This document shows positions 25,247-33,650 of a stretch of 64,000 nucleotides of DNA, piece after piece; the first letter of the stretch is position 1; every line of letters begins with the position of its first letter. The notes beneath the pieces were generated by a model that was not told where the DNA came from, ran no database searches, and saw nothing but the letters and a program-made list of their open reading frames with translations. Source of the DNA: DATLFA01 sp035525225 (lineage in GTDB: Bacteria > Actinomycetota > Acidimicrobiia > Acidimicrobiales > WLNW01). The stretch is from contig DATLFA010000063.1 of assembly GCA_035525225.1 (NCBI GenBank), positions 1 to 64,000 on the forward strand, read 5' to 3'. Both the position numbers and the translations under genes were made by a program.

Positions 25247-26079
25247 ACGCGGAACCGGCGCGTGTCGACTTCGGGCTGACGCGCGACGGTCATGTGCAAC
25301 TGCGCCGGCATTGGCCGGCTACCGATCCGCGGGCAGCGGTGCTGTTGATCCATGGCATCTCCGAACACAGCGGCCGGTATGAACACGTCGGTCGGTTCTT
25401 GGCCGAGCGCGGATTCGACGTCGTTGCGATCGACCTGCGGGGCTTCGGTCAGTCTGGCGGGCGCCAGGCATACGTCGACTCGTTCGACGACTACCTCGAT
25501 GACGTCGAAGACCAGATGGCCGAGGTTCGGGCGCTCGGCCTGCCGATCGTGATGCTCGGTCATTCGATGGGCGGATTGATCGCGCTGTCGTATGTGCTCT
25601 CGACCCGCCCCGCACCAGACCTACTCGCGCTCTGTGCACCAGCGCTCGGTGCGAACATTCCTGCACGGTTGCGCGCGCTGACGCCGGTGCTGGCACGCCT
25701 CGCGCCGCGGCTTCGTGTGCCGTCACCGATCAAGGGGTACATGTTGGCCGCCGACCCTGCGGTGGGCGAGGCCTATTGCGCCGACCCGTTGGTCGTGCGC
25801 GTCGCCACGCCGGGTCTGGCGCGAGCGCTGCTGCGTCAGATGAAGTGGACCAACGAGAACTTCGGCCGACTCGCGATCCCCACGTACGTGATGCACGGCG
25901 CCGACGATGAACTGGTGCCGGCGCGCTCCACTCGACCGCTGACCGATCTCGCCGTTGTCACCCGGCGCACCTACCCCGCGCTGCGCCACGAGATCTTCAA
26001 CGAGCCGGCGCAGCTCACCATCCTGCAAGAGTTGGTCGACTGGCTCACAGAGCAACTCGCGCGCCTGCCGGCCGCGTAG
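25243..26079 (+). CDS. Alpha/beta hydrolase, monoacylglycerol lipase-like
   Basis: 278 aa from the GTG overlapping the Nudix stop. The pattern HGISEHSGRYEHVGRFLAERGF near the N terminus, nucleophile elbow GHSMGG, catalytic Asp in HGADDELVP and His in LRHEIFNEP match the monoglyceride lipase (lysophospholipase) branch of the hydrolase_4 family. It probably releases glycerol or fatty acid from monoacylglycerols. It is the last gene of the hemQ-to-lipase cluster and converges on the PAC2 gene. Confidence 0.85.
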   Translation: MNAEPARVDFGLTRDGHVQLRRHWPATDPRAAVLLIHGISEHSGRYEHVGRFLAERGFDVVAIDLRGFGQSGGRQAYVDSFDDYLDDVEDQMAEVRALGLPIVMLGHSMGGLIALSYVLSTRPAPDLLALCAPALGANIPARLRALTPVLARLAPRLRVPSPIKGYMLAADPAVGEAYCADPLVVRVATPGLARALLRQMKWTNENFGRLAIPTYVMHGADDELVPARSTRPLTDLAVVTRRTYPALRHEIFNEPAQLTILQELVDWLTEQLARLPAA

Positions 26080-26096
26080 AGGCCAGCCCCGGAACG

Positions 26097-27032
26097 TCAG
26101 CCCTGCTCGCGCTGATTGCGCAGGTATTGCTCGACTTCCTCGACGAGCGAACCAGCAGGCGAGACGCCCTGTGATTCGTCGAAGCGCTCTTCGAGTTGCT
26201 CGACATAGGTGACGGTCTCGTCGTCTTCGCCCACGAGCTCGGTGACCTGTCGCTCGTAGGCGGCGGCGGCGATCTCGAGGTCGATGGTGGGAACGCCTAC
26301 GCCGAGCATGTCGGTGATGCGCTCGACCAGTGCGAGCGCGGCTTTGGGGGAGTTGGCGCCGGGCACGTAGCTCGGCACGGCGGCCCAGAGCGACACCGAC
26401 GGTATGCCCGCGATCACACAGGCGTTGTGTAACACGCCGACGATGCCGGTCGGACCTTCGTAGGTCGAGGGCTGCAACCCGAGTTCTTGAGCGACCTTGG
26501 AGTCATAGGACGTGCCGAATACCGCGGTCGGGCGTGTGTGCGGCACCTCGGCCAGCAGCGCGCCGAGCGTGATCACCATGCGGGCGTTGGTTTGGCGGGC
26601 GACCGAGATGATCTCGTCGCAGAAGGTGCGCCAGCGCAGCTGGGGCTCGCTGCCCAACAACGTGATGAGATCGGTACCGACGCGATCGCGGCCCACCGCG
26701 CAGAACTCGGTGAGCGGCCACTCGACACTGCGTGACGCGCCGTCTTCGATGTGCACGATGGGTCGAGTGCTGGTGAAGTCGAAGAACTCTTCGGGGTCGA
26801 TCTTGGCGAATGCAACTGCACGCAGTCGATCGCGCAGATGGCCGACGGCGGTGGTCGCCGCGTCGCCGGCATCGTTCCAACCCTCGAATGCCGCGACGAT
26901 CACCGGTCGCTGCACTTCGGGCAGACGGGTCCATTCGATGAAGCGACTGTGCTCTGGGTCCCCCGCCGGCCCCGTGGCCTCGTTCCGCACCTCGACAACG
27001 CTACCGTCCGTGCCACCAGATGCCACAAACAT
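26097..27032 (-). CDS. PAC2-family (proteasome assembly chaperone-like) protein
   Basis: 311 aa from the ATG at 27032. PAC2 features are visible: VIVAAFEGWNDAGDAATTAV, EFFDFTSTRP, LLGSEPQLRWRTFCDEI, and PTGIVGVLHNACVIAGIPSVSLWAAVPSYV. This ATP-grasp-neighbour family is widespread in actinobacteria with proteasomes, but a chaperone role for the bacterial members is unproven. The C terminus is acidic and helical. It diverges from the GNAT gene with about 100 bp between. Confidence 0.85.
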   Translation of the reverse strand: MFVASGGTDGSVVEVRNEATGPAGDPEHSRFIEWTRLPEVQRPVIVAAFEGWNDAGDAATTAVGHLRDRLRAVAFAKIDPEEFFDFTSTRPIVHIEDGASRSVEWPLTEFCAVGRDRVGTDLITLLGSEPQLRWRTFCDEIISVARQTNARMVITLGALLAEVPHTRPTAVFGTSYDSKVAQELGLQPSTYEGPTGIVGVLHNACVIAGIPSVSLWAAVPSYVPGANSPKAALALVERITDMLGVGVPTIDLEIAAAAYERQVTELVGEDDETVTYVEQLEERFDESQGVSPAGSLVEEVEQYLRNQREQG

Positions 27033-27132
27033 CGCGACCCGAAACGAGTCGACAGGTCGCTCGGCCCAGCCGCGTTTTGCGTCGTTCGGGCTACAGGGCG
27101 TCCAGAGGGAATGCTCTAAAGTGATGGTCGCT

Positions 27133-27579
27133 ATGGTGCGGGTCGAGGTCATGTCGCAGGTCACGAGCGAACTCGTCGAGGCCTTCGCGCGGCTCGTGCC
27201 GCAACTGTCCAAGTCCAATCCCTCGCCCACCGAGCGAGAATTGGCCGCCATCGTCGCATCTCGCAGCAGCGTGCTCTTCATCGCCTACGACGAGGACGAC
27301 GAGATCGTTGGCAGCTTGACACTTGTCTTGTTCCGCATACCGACAGGGCTGCGGGCGTGGATCGAAGACGTCGTCGTCGACGAGAGTGCCCGCGGCAAGG
27401 GTGTCGCCCATCGGATGAACGAAGTGGCGATCGAGTACGCACGCAAGGCCGGTGCGAAAACGGTCGACCTCACCTCGCGCCCGAGTCGCGACGTTGCCAA
27501 TCGCTTGTACCAACGACTGGGCTTCCAGAAGCGCGACACCAACGTCTATCGGTACGTACTCGATGGTGAAGGAGACTGA
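27133..27579 (+). CDS. GNAT family N-acetyltransferase
   Basis: 148 aa from the ATG at 27133 (an ATG at 27124 and a GTG at 27121 are in frame). The GNAT fold is shown by IEDVVVDESARGKGVAHRMNEVAIEYARKAGAK, containing the acetyl-CoA motif RGKGVA, and by the C-terminal RLYQRLGFQKRDTNVYRY. The substrate is unknown. The stop abuts the stop of the convergent transglycosylase gene with no gap. Confidence 0.88.
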   Translation: MVRVEVMSQVTSELVEAFARLVPQLSKSNPSPTERELAAIVASRSSVLFIAYDEDDEIVGSLTLVLFRIPTGLRAWIEDVVVDESARGKGVAHRMNEVAIEYARKAGAKTVDLTSRPSRDVANRLYQRLGFQKRDTNVYRYVLDGEGD

Positions 27580-28566
27580 TCAGGTCGCGGCTTTGAGCCC
27601 GGTGACCGACCACGGTGCCTTCGCCTTGTAGTCGACGACTTTGATCTGCGCCGGCTCGCGGTAGACGCCCGCGGGAAACCACAAGTCGCCGTCGGCGGTC
27701 GAGAAGTAGATCTCCCAGTTGTAGAAACCGATGAAGGCACGTTCGTCGTTCTTCATCAACTCGGCGTAGGCGGTCACACCCTCGACATAGGCGTTGTGGT
27801 TGTTGTAGCCGAACAGCGCTTTGCGCATGTCGGCCGGCCCGCCCCGGCGAACGAGATAACGGGCCGCCGCCTGAATCGAATCGTGGGGATCGTTGATGTC
27901 GCCCTTGCCGATGCCGGACTCGTTCCACGTCGACGGGATGAACTGCATCGGGCCCTGCGCGCCGGCGGTCGACAACCCACGGATTCGACCGAAGCCGGTC
28001 TCTATGAAGTTGATTGCCGCGAGGTACTGCCATCCGATACCCGTTGCCCTTTCGGCCTCCTTGTAGAAGGCGAGCAAGGTGTCCGAGGGTGCCGGGTTCA
28101 CGATCTCCCATGCCGGCACGGTGTCGGCGTATCCCGACTTGATCTCGAAGAACGCGCGGCGAGCGCGCATGTTGGCTTCGACGAGCAGGTCGAGGTCGGC
28201 CGGCAGGGCCGCGAGCACCGCGGCATCCCAAGTGGGCTCGATCGACAGCTTGCGATAGGCCACCTCTTGCAGGTGACCGAGTTCGGCCAACTCTGCCGCA
28301 GTCCGCGACAGGTCGCGCAGACCTCGTTCCGCGGTGACGATCTGTTGCGCGAGCTCATCGGCGTTGGCCGCCGGGATCGGTGCCGTGCGTCCGTTGGGCG
28401 CCGCCACCCGCGTGGCGCGTGTTGTCGTAGTGGTGGTCTCGCGTTGCGTGGTGGGCGCGGCGACGTCCTGTGTCGTGCTCACGTCGGGTTCGGTGATCGT
28501 CGTGTCGTCGGTCGTACACGCGGTCAACACGATCGCGAACGCGAGTGCCGCTGCTGTTGTGCGCAC
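27580..28566 (-). CDS. Lipoprotein lytic transglycosylase (SLT/MltB-like)
   Basis: 328 aa starting at GTG. Lipobox LTAC with Cys17, then a Thr-rich linker and helical segment. The catalytic domain has NFIETGFGR, with Glu189 the expected acid, and GAQGPMQFIPSTW, classic lytic transglycosylase motifs. It would cleave peptidoglycan glycan strands outside the membrane. It starts two bases after the stop of the upstream sugar dehydrogenase, so the two form an operon. Confidence 0.88.
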   Translation of the reverse strand: MRTTAAALAFAIVLTACTTDDTTITEPDVSTTQDVAAPTTQRETTTTTTRATRVAAPNGRTAPIPAANADELAQQIVTAERGLRDLSRTAAELAELGHLQEVAYRKLSIEPTWDAAVLAALPADLDLLVEANMRARRAFFEIKSGYADTVPAWEIVNPAPSDTLLAFYKEAERATGIGWQYLAAINFIETGFGRIRGLSTAGAQGPMQFIPSTWNESGIGKGDINDPHDSIQAAARYLVRRGGPADMRKALFGYNNHNAYVEGVTAYAELMKNDERAFIGFYNWEIYFSTADGDLWFPAGVYREPAQIKVVDYKAKAPWSVTGLKAAT

Positions 28567-28568
28567 GA

Positions 28569-29912
28569 TCAGGCGCCTTCGATGCGGTGAACCCCGCCGG
28601 TGAGGCTGAGGGCGTAGAGCTCACCGTCGGGTCCTTCACCGAACGAGCCCAGCTGACCGCCTTCGACCGCGAGCCCCGTCGATCGGTTCTGTCCCGAGGC
28701 ACCGTCGAGGCGGAACAGTTGGATCACCGAGACGCAGTAGTCGCCGTAGACGTAGACGCCCTGCAGCGCGGGAATCGCGGTGCCCCGATAGAGGTAGCCA
28801 CCTGTGATCGAGCAATTGCCGCCGGCGTGGCTGTATTCGTATACCGGTCCGACGCCACCCGGAGGACGATCGCCCTTGAGCCGCTGCGTACCTTCGCGAA
28901 GCGCCCACTCGAGGTTCACGCCGCGACCCCGACCGCTCGCCGTGGTGAGGACGTCGATCTCCTCGCGCAGGCCGCCGCCGACATCTCCGATCCACAGGTC
29001 GCCGGTCGCGCGGTCGAAGGAGAACCTCCACGGGTTGCGAGTTCCCTTGAGCCAGATCTCGGGGAGACCGCCGCCGCCCGCGAACGGGTTGTCGGCGGGT
29101 ACGCCGTACTCACCGTTGGCCCGGGAGGTCGGATCGATGCGCAAGATGGAGCCCAACAGCGCGTTCACGTTCTGTCCGTTGCCGTTGGGGTCGCCCTGGC
29201 TGCCACCGTCGCCGAAGCCGATCCACAGGTACCCGTCGGGCCCGAACGCGATGTTGCCGCCGTTGTGGTTGGAGAACGGCTGCTGCACCGCGAGCACGGT
29301 GCGCCGGCTGCCGGTATCGACCGAGTCGCCGCTCATCGTGAACTCGTCGATGCGACTGTTGCCCTGGGGATTCGTATAGCTGAGGTACAACCGGGCGCCA
29401 TCGGGGGAGAAGGCCAGCCCGAGCAGCCCTCGTTCACCGCCGGTGCTCAACGTGCCCGAGATGTCGACGATCGGCTGGCTCACCGCGTTGCTCGCGGGGT
29501 CGTACACGCGTACGCGACCAGCCCGTTCGGCAACCCAGATCTCTGGCCGTCCGGCACGGGTCGCCATCGCGATCGGCGCGTTCATCGTGGCGACTCGACG
29601 CAGCCTGAGGTTGATGGCCTCGAGCGGTGTCGGCGGAGGTGCAGTGGGTGGGGGCGCAGTCGGCGGGGGCGTGGTGGGTGGAGGCGTGGTGGGCGCGGGG
29701 GTGGGGGGCGCGGGGGCCGTCGTAGGCCCGGCGGATGCCGTCGTGGTCGCGGTGGATGCCGACGTCGTCGCCCGTGTCGTCGGAGCCAGGCTGGGGATCG
29801 AGACGGTTGTCGAATCGCTGTCGTCGCCGCTGCACGCACCAGCGATCATCAGGGCGATCAGCACGCAGGGGGCCACCAGTCGAGCACGGGAAGGCCACAC
29901 GCCGGCCACCAT
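28569..29912 (-). CDS. Lipoprotein PQQ-type glucose/sorbosone dehydrogenase (GSDH)
   Basis: 447 aa. Lipobox IAGAC with Cys27; then a Thr/Ala/Pro linker with repeated TPPP/APPP units, and a six-bladed propeller from about residue 100. GSDH motifs are GGERGLLGLAFSPDG, NHNGGNIAFGPDGYLWIGFG, GTRNPWRFSFD and WIGDVGGGLREEIDV. Family members oxidise aldose sugars with PQQ or act as binding propellers. It is exported and lipid-anchored, in an operon with the downstream transglycosylase. Confidence 0.87.
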   Translation of the reverse strand: MVAGVWPSRARLVAPCVLIALMIAGACSGDDSDSTTVSIPSLAPTTRATTSASTATTTASAGPTTAPAPPTPAPTTPPPTTPPPTAPPPTAPPPTPLEAINLRLRRVATMNAPIAMATRAGRPEIWVAERAGRVRVYDPASNAVSQPIVDISGTLSTGGERGLLGLAFSPDGARLYLSYTNPQGNSRIDEFTMSGDSVDTGSRRTVLAVQQPFSNHNGGNIAFGPDGYLWIGFGDGGSQGDPNGNGQNVNALLGSILRIDPTSRANGEYGVPADNPFAGGGGLPEIWLKGTRNPWRFSFDRATGDLWIGDVGGGLREEIDVLTTASGRGRGVNLEWALREGTQRLKGDRPPGGVGPVYEYSHAGGNCSITGGYLYRGTAIPALQGVYVYGDYCVSVIQLFRLDGASGQNRSTGLAVEGGQLGSFGEGPDGELYALSLTGGVHRIEGA

Positions 29913-29987
29913 ACCGGTCGCGGTCGCGCCGTTGACCGCGGTCAGTTTGGGCGGCGGTCAAGTGTCAGCGCGCTCCGGGGGTCGGGC

Positions 29988-30854
29988 CTACTTGTCCGCG
30001 ATGTCGCGCGACATCGGGCGGATGAGACCCTCTTGCACGACGGATGCGACGAGGCTGCCGTCGCGAGTGAAGACCGAGCCGCGGGCGAGGCCGCGGCCGC
30101 CCGACGACGACGGCGTGTCCTGGGCGTAGAGGAACCACTCGTCGGCGCGGAACGATCGGTGGAACCACATCGCGTGGTCGAGGCTGGCCATCATGATCTC
30201 GCCGTCGAGGGCACTCGTCCCGTGCGGCAGCAACGACGCATCGAGCAACGTCATGTCCGACGCGTAGGTGAGCAGGCATGTGTGCAGCACCGGATCCGCG
30301 GGCAACTCTCCGTCGGCGCGCATCCACACCCGCATCTCGTTCGACGACTTGCCTTTACGGCGAAAAGGGAGTCCGTCGATATAGCGGATGTCGATTGCTC
30401 GATCGCGCGGCACGAAATCGCCGAAGACCTCGCCGATCTCGGTCCACTGCGCGGATGCATCGGGTAGCTCGTCGGGCGCGGGCACATCCGGCATGGGCAT
30501 GTGGTACTCGAAGCCCTCTTCTTCGAGATGGAACGACGCGGCGAGGTTGAAGATCGCCCGACCATGTTGAATACCGACCACGCGCCGCGTCGTGAACGAA
30601 CGACCATCGCGGATGCGGTCGACTTGATACAGGATCGGCACCGTGGGGTCGCCGGGTCGCAAGAAGTACGCATGCAATGAATGCACGGCACCCTTGTCGA
30701 CCGTGCGGCTCGCGGCCACGAGGGCCTGACCGGCAACCTGTCCTCCGAAGACCCGCTGGATCTGCTCGTCGGGGCTGACGCCACGGAAGATGTTGACTTC
30801 GATGGCTTCGAGGTCGAGCAGACGCACGACCGCGTCGAGGGCGGCTTGGGACAT
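29988..30854 (-). CDS. tesB: Acyl-CoA thioesterase II (TesB)
   Basis: 288 aa from the ATG at 30854. The double hot-dog fold is indicated by RVFGGQVAGQALVAASRTV, HSLHAYFLRPGDPTVPI, YASDMTLLDASLLPHG and SLDHAMWFHRSFRADEWFLY, all TesB signatures. It hydrolyses medium- and long-chain acyl-CoA. It is divergent from the GtrA gene by about 55 bp. Confidence 0.93.
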   Translation of the reverse strand: MSQAALDAVVRLLDLEAIEVNIFRGVSPDEQIQRVFGGQVAGQALVAASRTVDKGAVHSLHAYFLRPGDPTVPILYQVDRIRDGRSFTTRRVVGIQHGRAIFNLAASFHLEEEGFEYHMPMPDVPAPDELPDASAQWTEIGEVFGDFVPRDRAIDIRYIDGLPFRRKGKSSNEMRVWMRADGELPADPVLHTCLLTYASDMTLLDASLLPHGTSALDGEIMMASLDHAMWFHRSFRADEWFLYAQDTPSSSGGRGLARGSVFTRDGSLVASVVQEGLIRPMSRDIADK

Positions 30855-30908
30855 CCGGCCATTCTGCCCGAGGTTGGTCGCGATAATCCGCCCGCTACCC
30901 TTCACGAG

Positions 30909-31373
30909 ATGCCGGCGCTGCCCGAGTTCGTCGAGAGGCTTGTGCAACAGTACTTGCGCAAGTTGTTGCGCTACTGCGGCGTCTCGGTCTTCAACGTCTT
31001 CTTCGGTCAGTCGCTGCTCTTCTTCTTCCACTCGATGCTCGCGTGGCCGGGATGGATCGCGAACATCACTGCGGTGACGATCAGCGCGGTCCCCGCATAT
31101 CTGCTCAGCCGTCATTGGGTGTGGCGTCAGCGCGGGCGCAACAGCTTCACGACCGAAGTGCTGCCGTTCTGGTCGATGGCTTTGCTGGGCCTGATCATCT
31201 CGACGGTGGCCGTCGCCATCGTCGACGATCGGTACGGCGGCGCATTGCCCGTTCAACTCGCCAGCGTGGCCTCGTTCGGCGTCGTGTGGGTCTTGAAATT
31301 CTTCGTGCTCGATCGGCTCATGTGGCGCCATGCGCACGACGTCCCACTCGCCGTCGCGGCAGAACAAGTCTGA
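30909..31373 (+). CDS. GtrA-like small membrane protein
   Basis: 154 aa with four predicted transmembrane helices and the GtrA pattern (YCGVSVFNVFFGQSLLFFF, ITAVTISAVPAYLLSRHWVWR, FGVVWVLKFFVLDRLMWR). GtrA-family proteins are thought to move or position polyprenyl-linked sugars for glycan assembly. The methyltransferase gene follows two bases after its stop. Confidence 0.88.
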   Translation: MPALPEFVERLVQQYLRKLLRYCGVSVFNVFFGQSLLFFFHSMLAWPGWIANITAVTISAVPAYLLSRHWVWRQRGRNSFTTEVLPFWSMALLGLIISTVAVAIVDDRYGGALPVQLASVASFGVVWVLKFFVLDRLMWRHAHDVPLAVAAEQV

Positions 31374-31375
31374 TC

Positions 31376-31996
31376 GTGGACGATACAACCCTCGCGCGGG
31401 CCGAAGCAGCGCGGGGTTTCATGCCATCCGACGAAGGACGCGCGTTGTATCGAGCCGCGCGCGACGTACCGGTCACCGGCGCGTTCCTCGAAATCGGCAG
31501 CTACTGCGGCAAGTCGGCGGTGTACCTCGGGGCCGCGGCGCGTGAACGGGGCACCTTGCTTTTCTCGGTCGACCATCATCGGGGCAGTGAGGAAAATCAG
31601 CCAGGTTGGGAATGGCACGAACCCGATCTCGTCGACGCCGCGGTGGGCAAGATCGACACGCTGCCGTACTTCCGGCGCACGATCCACGACGCGGGACTCG
31701 AGGGTACCGTCGTCGCCATCGTCGGCGATTCTGCGAAGATCGCCGAACACTGGTCGCCCGCCTTGGCGCTCGTCTTCATCGACGGAGGGCACGGCATCGA
31801 CCCTGCACACCGCGACTACGCGATGTGGTCACCGCGGGTCCGTCCTGGTGGCTATCTCGTGATTCACGACGTGTTCCCTGACCTAGCCGACGGTGGCCGC
31901 CCGCCATTCGAGATCTATTGCCGCGCGCTCGAGTCGGGTTCGTTCGCCGAGGTCGACGCGGTGGGTTCGCTGCGTGTGCTCCGACGGACGTTGTAA
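31376..31996 (+). CDS. Class I SAM-dependent methyltransferase
   Basis: 206 aa from GTG. Motif I GAFLEIGSYCGKSAVYLGAAA, motif LVFIDGGHG and RPGGYLVIHDVFPD resemble the Methyltransf_24 / cephalosporin-hydroxylase-like group. The substrate is unknown; its coupling to gtrA hints at a glycan or surface-sugar role. Confidence 0.82.
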   Translation: MDDTTLARAEAARGFMPSDEGRALYRAARDVPVTGAFLEIGSYCGKSAVYLGAAARERGTLLFSVDHHRGSEENQPGWEWHEPDLVDAAVGKIDTLPYFRRTIHDAGLEGTVVAIVGDSAKIAEHWSPALALVFIDGGHGIDPAHRDYAMWSPRVRPGGYLVIHDVFPDLADGGRPPFEIYCRALESGSFAEVDAVGSLRVLRRTL

Positions 31997-32024
31997 TGGA
32001 GCAGTCGCGTAGGATCGCAGCGCC

Positions 32025-32810
32025 ATGCCGGACCCGACCCCCGACCTCGCCGCCCGCCGCATGCGCGCTGTCCTGCTCATGCTCACGATTGCGGTCATCG
32101 CGTATTTCGCGTTCACCGGAGGTTCCGACCGCGGGGCCGAACTGAGCGTGGCGGGCGCGCCAGGCACGGCGCCCACATCGGCACCCGCAGCGACATCGGA
32201 GGTCGCGGGCGTGTCCGTCCAGTCGACCGAGCCGCCCGCGACCGCGCGTATCGTCACCACGGTGCCGTCGGTGGCGCCAACAGCCGCTCCGACGACGGCC
32301 ACGGCAGGTACCGATCCGCTCGTCTTCCGCAACCCGTTGAACGGCAAGGTGAACGTCACGCTCGAGTGGGACTGCTACGACTGTGTCGATTGGCCGACCC
32401 TGCGCAACAAGCATCACCCGGCCGTCGACTACTTGTCGAGCGATACCAACATCGTGGCCACTGCCGATGGTGTGGTCGTCAAGATGAATACCGGTTGTGG
32501 CGGCCAGGGTTGTGGCAACAGCCTCGGCAACTGGTTGTTCCTCAAGCACACGTTGACCGACGGTTCGACGCTCTTCTCCTTCTACGCGCACATGGCCGAG
32601 ATCGCTCCCGCGGTGACGCAAGGCGCGTGCATCAAGACCGGCCAGAAGGTGGGCGTCATCGGCAATACCGGCATTGCCGGCGCGGCGCACCTGCACTTCT
32701 CCATCCAGACCAACACGAACCTGTTGGACTACACCTCTGTGTCGTCGGCGACGTTCGGCTCGATCAACCCCGACACGCTGTACGGCAAGACCAAGGTCAA
32801 GAGTTGCTGA
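32025..32810 (+). CDS. M23-family (LytM) metallopeptidase, membrane-anchored
   Basis: 261 aa. A transmembrane or uncleaved signal helix lies at about residues 14-31, an Ala/Thr/Pro linker to about 97, then the LytM domain. Zinc ligands are His131 and Asp135 (HPAVD) and His224 in HLHF, with GNTGIAGAAHLHF typical. Four cysteines near CYDC and CGGQGC suggest disulfides. It probably cuts peptidoglycan cross-links or activates an amidase. A degraded sigma-factor locus follows. Confidence 0.88.
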   Translation: MPDPTPDLAARRMRAVLLMLTIAVIAYFAFTGGSDRGAELSVAGAPGTAPTSAPAATSEVAGVSVQSTEPPATARIVTTVPSVAPTAAPTTATAGTDPLVFRNPLNGKVNVTLEWDCYDCVDWPTLRNKHHPAVDYLSSDTNIVATADGVVVKMNTGCGGQGCGNSLGNWLFLKHTLTDGSTLFSFYAHMAEIAPAVTQGACIKTGQKVGVIGNTGIAGAAHLHFSIQTNTNLLDYTSVSSATFGSINPDTLYGKTKVKSC

Positions 32811-32852
32811 GACCCGGACAACCTTTCGGCTGTCCCGACGCGTGTTAGTGGT

Positions 32853-33222
32853 GTGACACTTTCCGATCGCCCGACGCTGATCGAAGCGGGCGTGCTCGCG
32901 GGTCGGCTCGAACCCTACGCCGGCACTTTCGATGCGTTCGTGCGTGAGTCGTCGCCCGCGCTCGCCCGGCTGGCGTTCTTGCTCACCGGTGATCGGCAAC
33001 TCGGCGAGGACCTCCTGCAGACCGCGCTCGCGAAGTTGTTGCCGCATTGGCATCGCGTCGTCACCAAGGGCGACCCGGCGCCGTATGTGCGCACCGTGAT
33101 GGTGCGTACCGCGATCGGATGGCGCCCGTCGCCGTTGGAACAGTGAGTCGCCGTCCGGCAAATTGCCCGAACCGAGCGTCACGTCGGACATCTCGGGCGC
33201 GCTCGATACCCGTCGACTCGGC
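32853..33222 (+). pseudogene. SigE-family ECF sigma factor, frameshifted and truncated
   Basis: The start at 32853 encodes sigma region 2 (FDAFVRESSPALARLAFLLTGDRQLGEDLLQTALAKLLPHW and VRTVMVRTAIGWR) and meets a stop at 33144-33146, 97 codons in. From about 33120 the correct continuation lies in another frame: ARRRWNSESPSGKLPEP and then SVTSDISGALDTRR, the normal linker of SigE-family factors. After about 33220 the similarity stops, with no region 4. So the gene has both a frameshift and loss of its promoter -35-binding half. It cannot direct transcription as it stands. Confidence 0.8.
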
Positions 33223-33224
33223 GT

Positions 33225-33640
33225 CGGTCTTCGAAAACCGTGGCCAACGCGCCGAATTGTCGGACGTGGTCATCGGGCGTCGGGTTGCGTTCTCGGTGAC
33301 CGTCCGCACCGGCGACCGCAACCATCTCGACTATCTCGACGTCGACGCGACGGACGTGCCCGCCCCTACGCGTGTAGACGAGCCGGCGCCGGACGGCACA
33401 CTGTTGGGCAAAGGTGTGGTCGAAGAGCTACCGGCAGCCGACCGACTGGTGGTCCTGGGCGCAGTCGGGCATGGCGACAGCCAATCGCTGCGCATTGCCC
33501 TCGTCCCGGACACGCGCTATTTCCGCTACGAAACTGCCTGCGCGAACGGTGCGCCTGCAGTGGGTTCCTCGATCTTGTTCTCCGCGGTTGCGAATGCCGA
33601 CGGCACCTACACCGCCACCGAGCTACGCACCTACGACTGA
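33225..33640 (+). pseudogene. 3' remnant of an unidentified gene joined to the sigma-factor relic
   Basis: From about 33225 a third frame carries protein-like sequence (FENRGQRAELSDVVIGRRVAFSVTV, YLDVDATDVPAP, ALVPDTRYFRYETA, ATELRTYD) to a stop at 33640, about 138 codons without a credible start or ribosome binding site. It reads like the C-terminal part of a strand-rich protein whose beginning was deleted, together with sigma region 4. It is possible that a short protein starts at an internal GTG. No family is recognised. Confidence 0.5.
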
Positions 33641-33650
33641 CGACGAGCGT

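Noticed and set aside
28545..30467. A 640-codon plus-strand open frame opposite the GSDH lipoprotein and TesB genes
   Set aside because: It is antisense to genes with lipobox, propeller and thioesterase motifs; the Gly/Arg-rich part is the reverse of the Pro/Thr linker.
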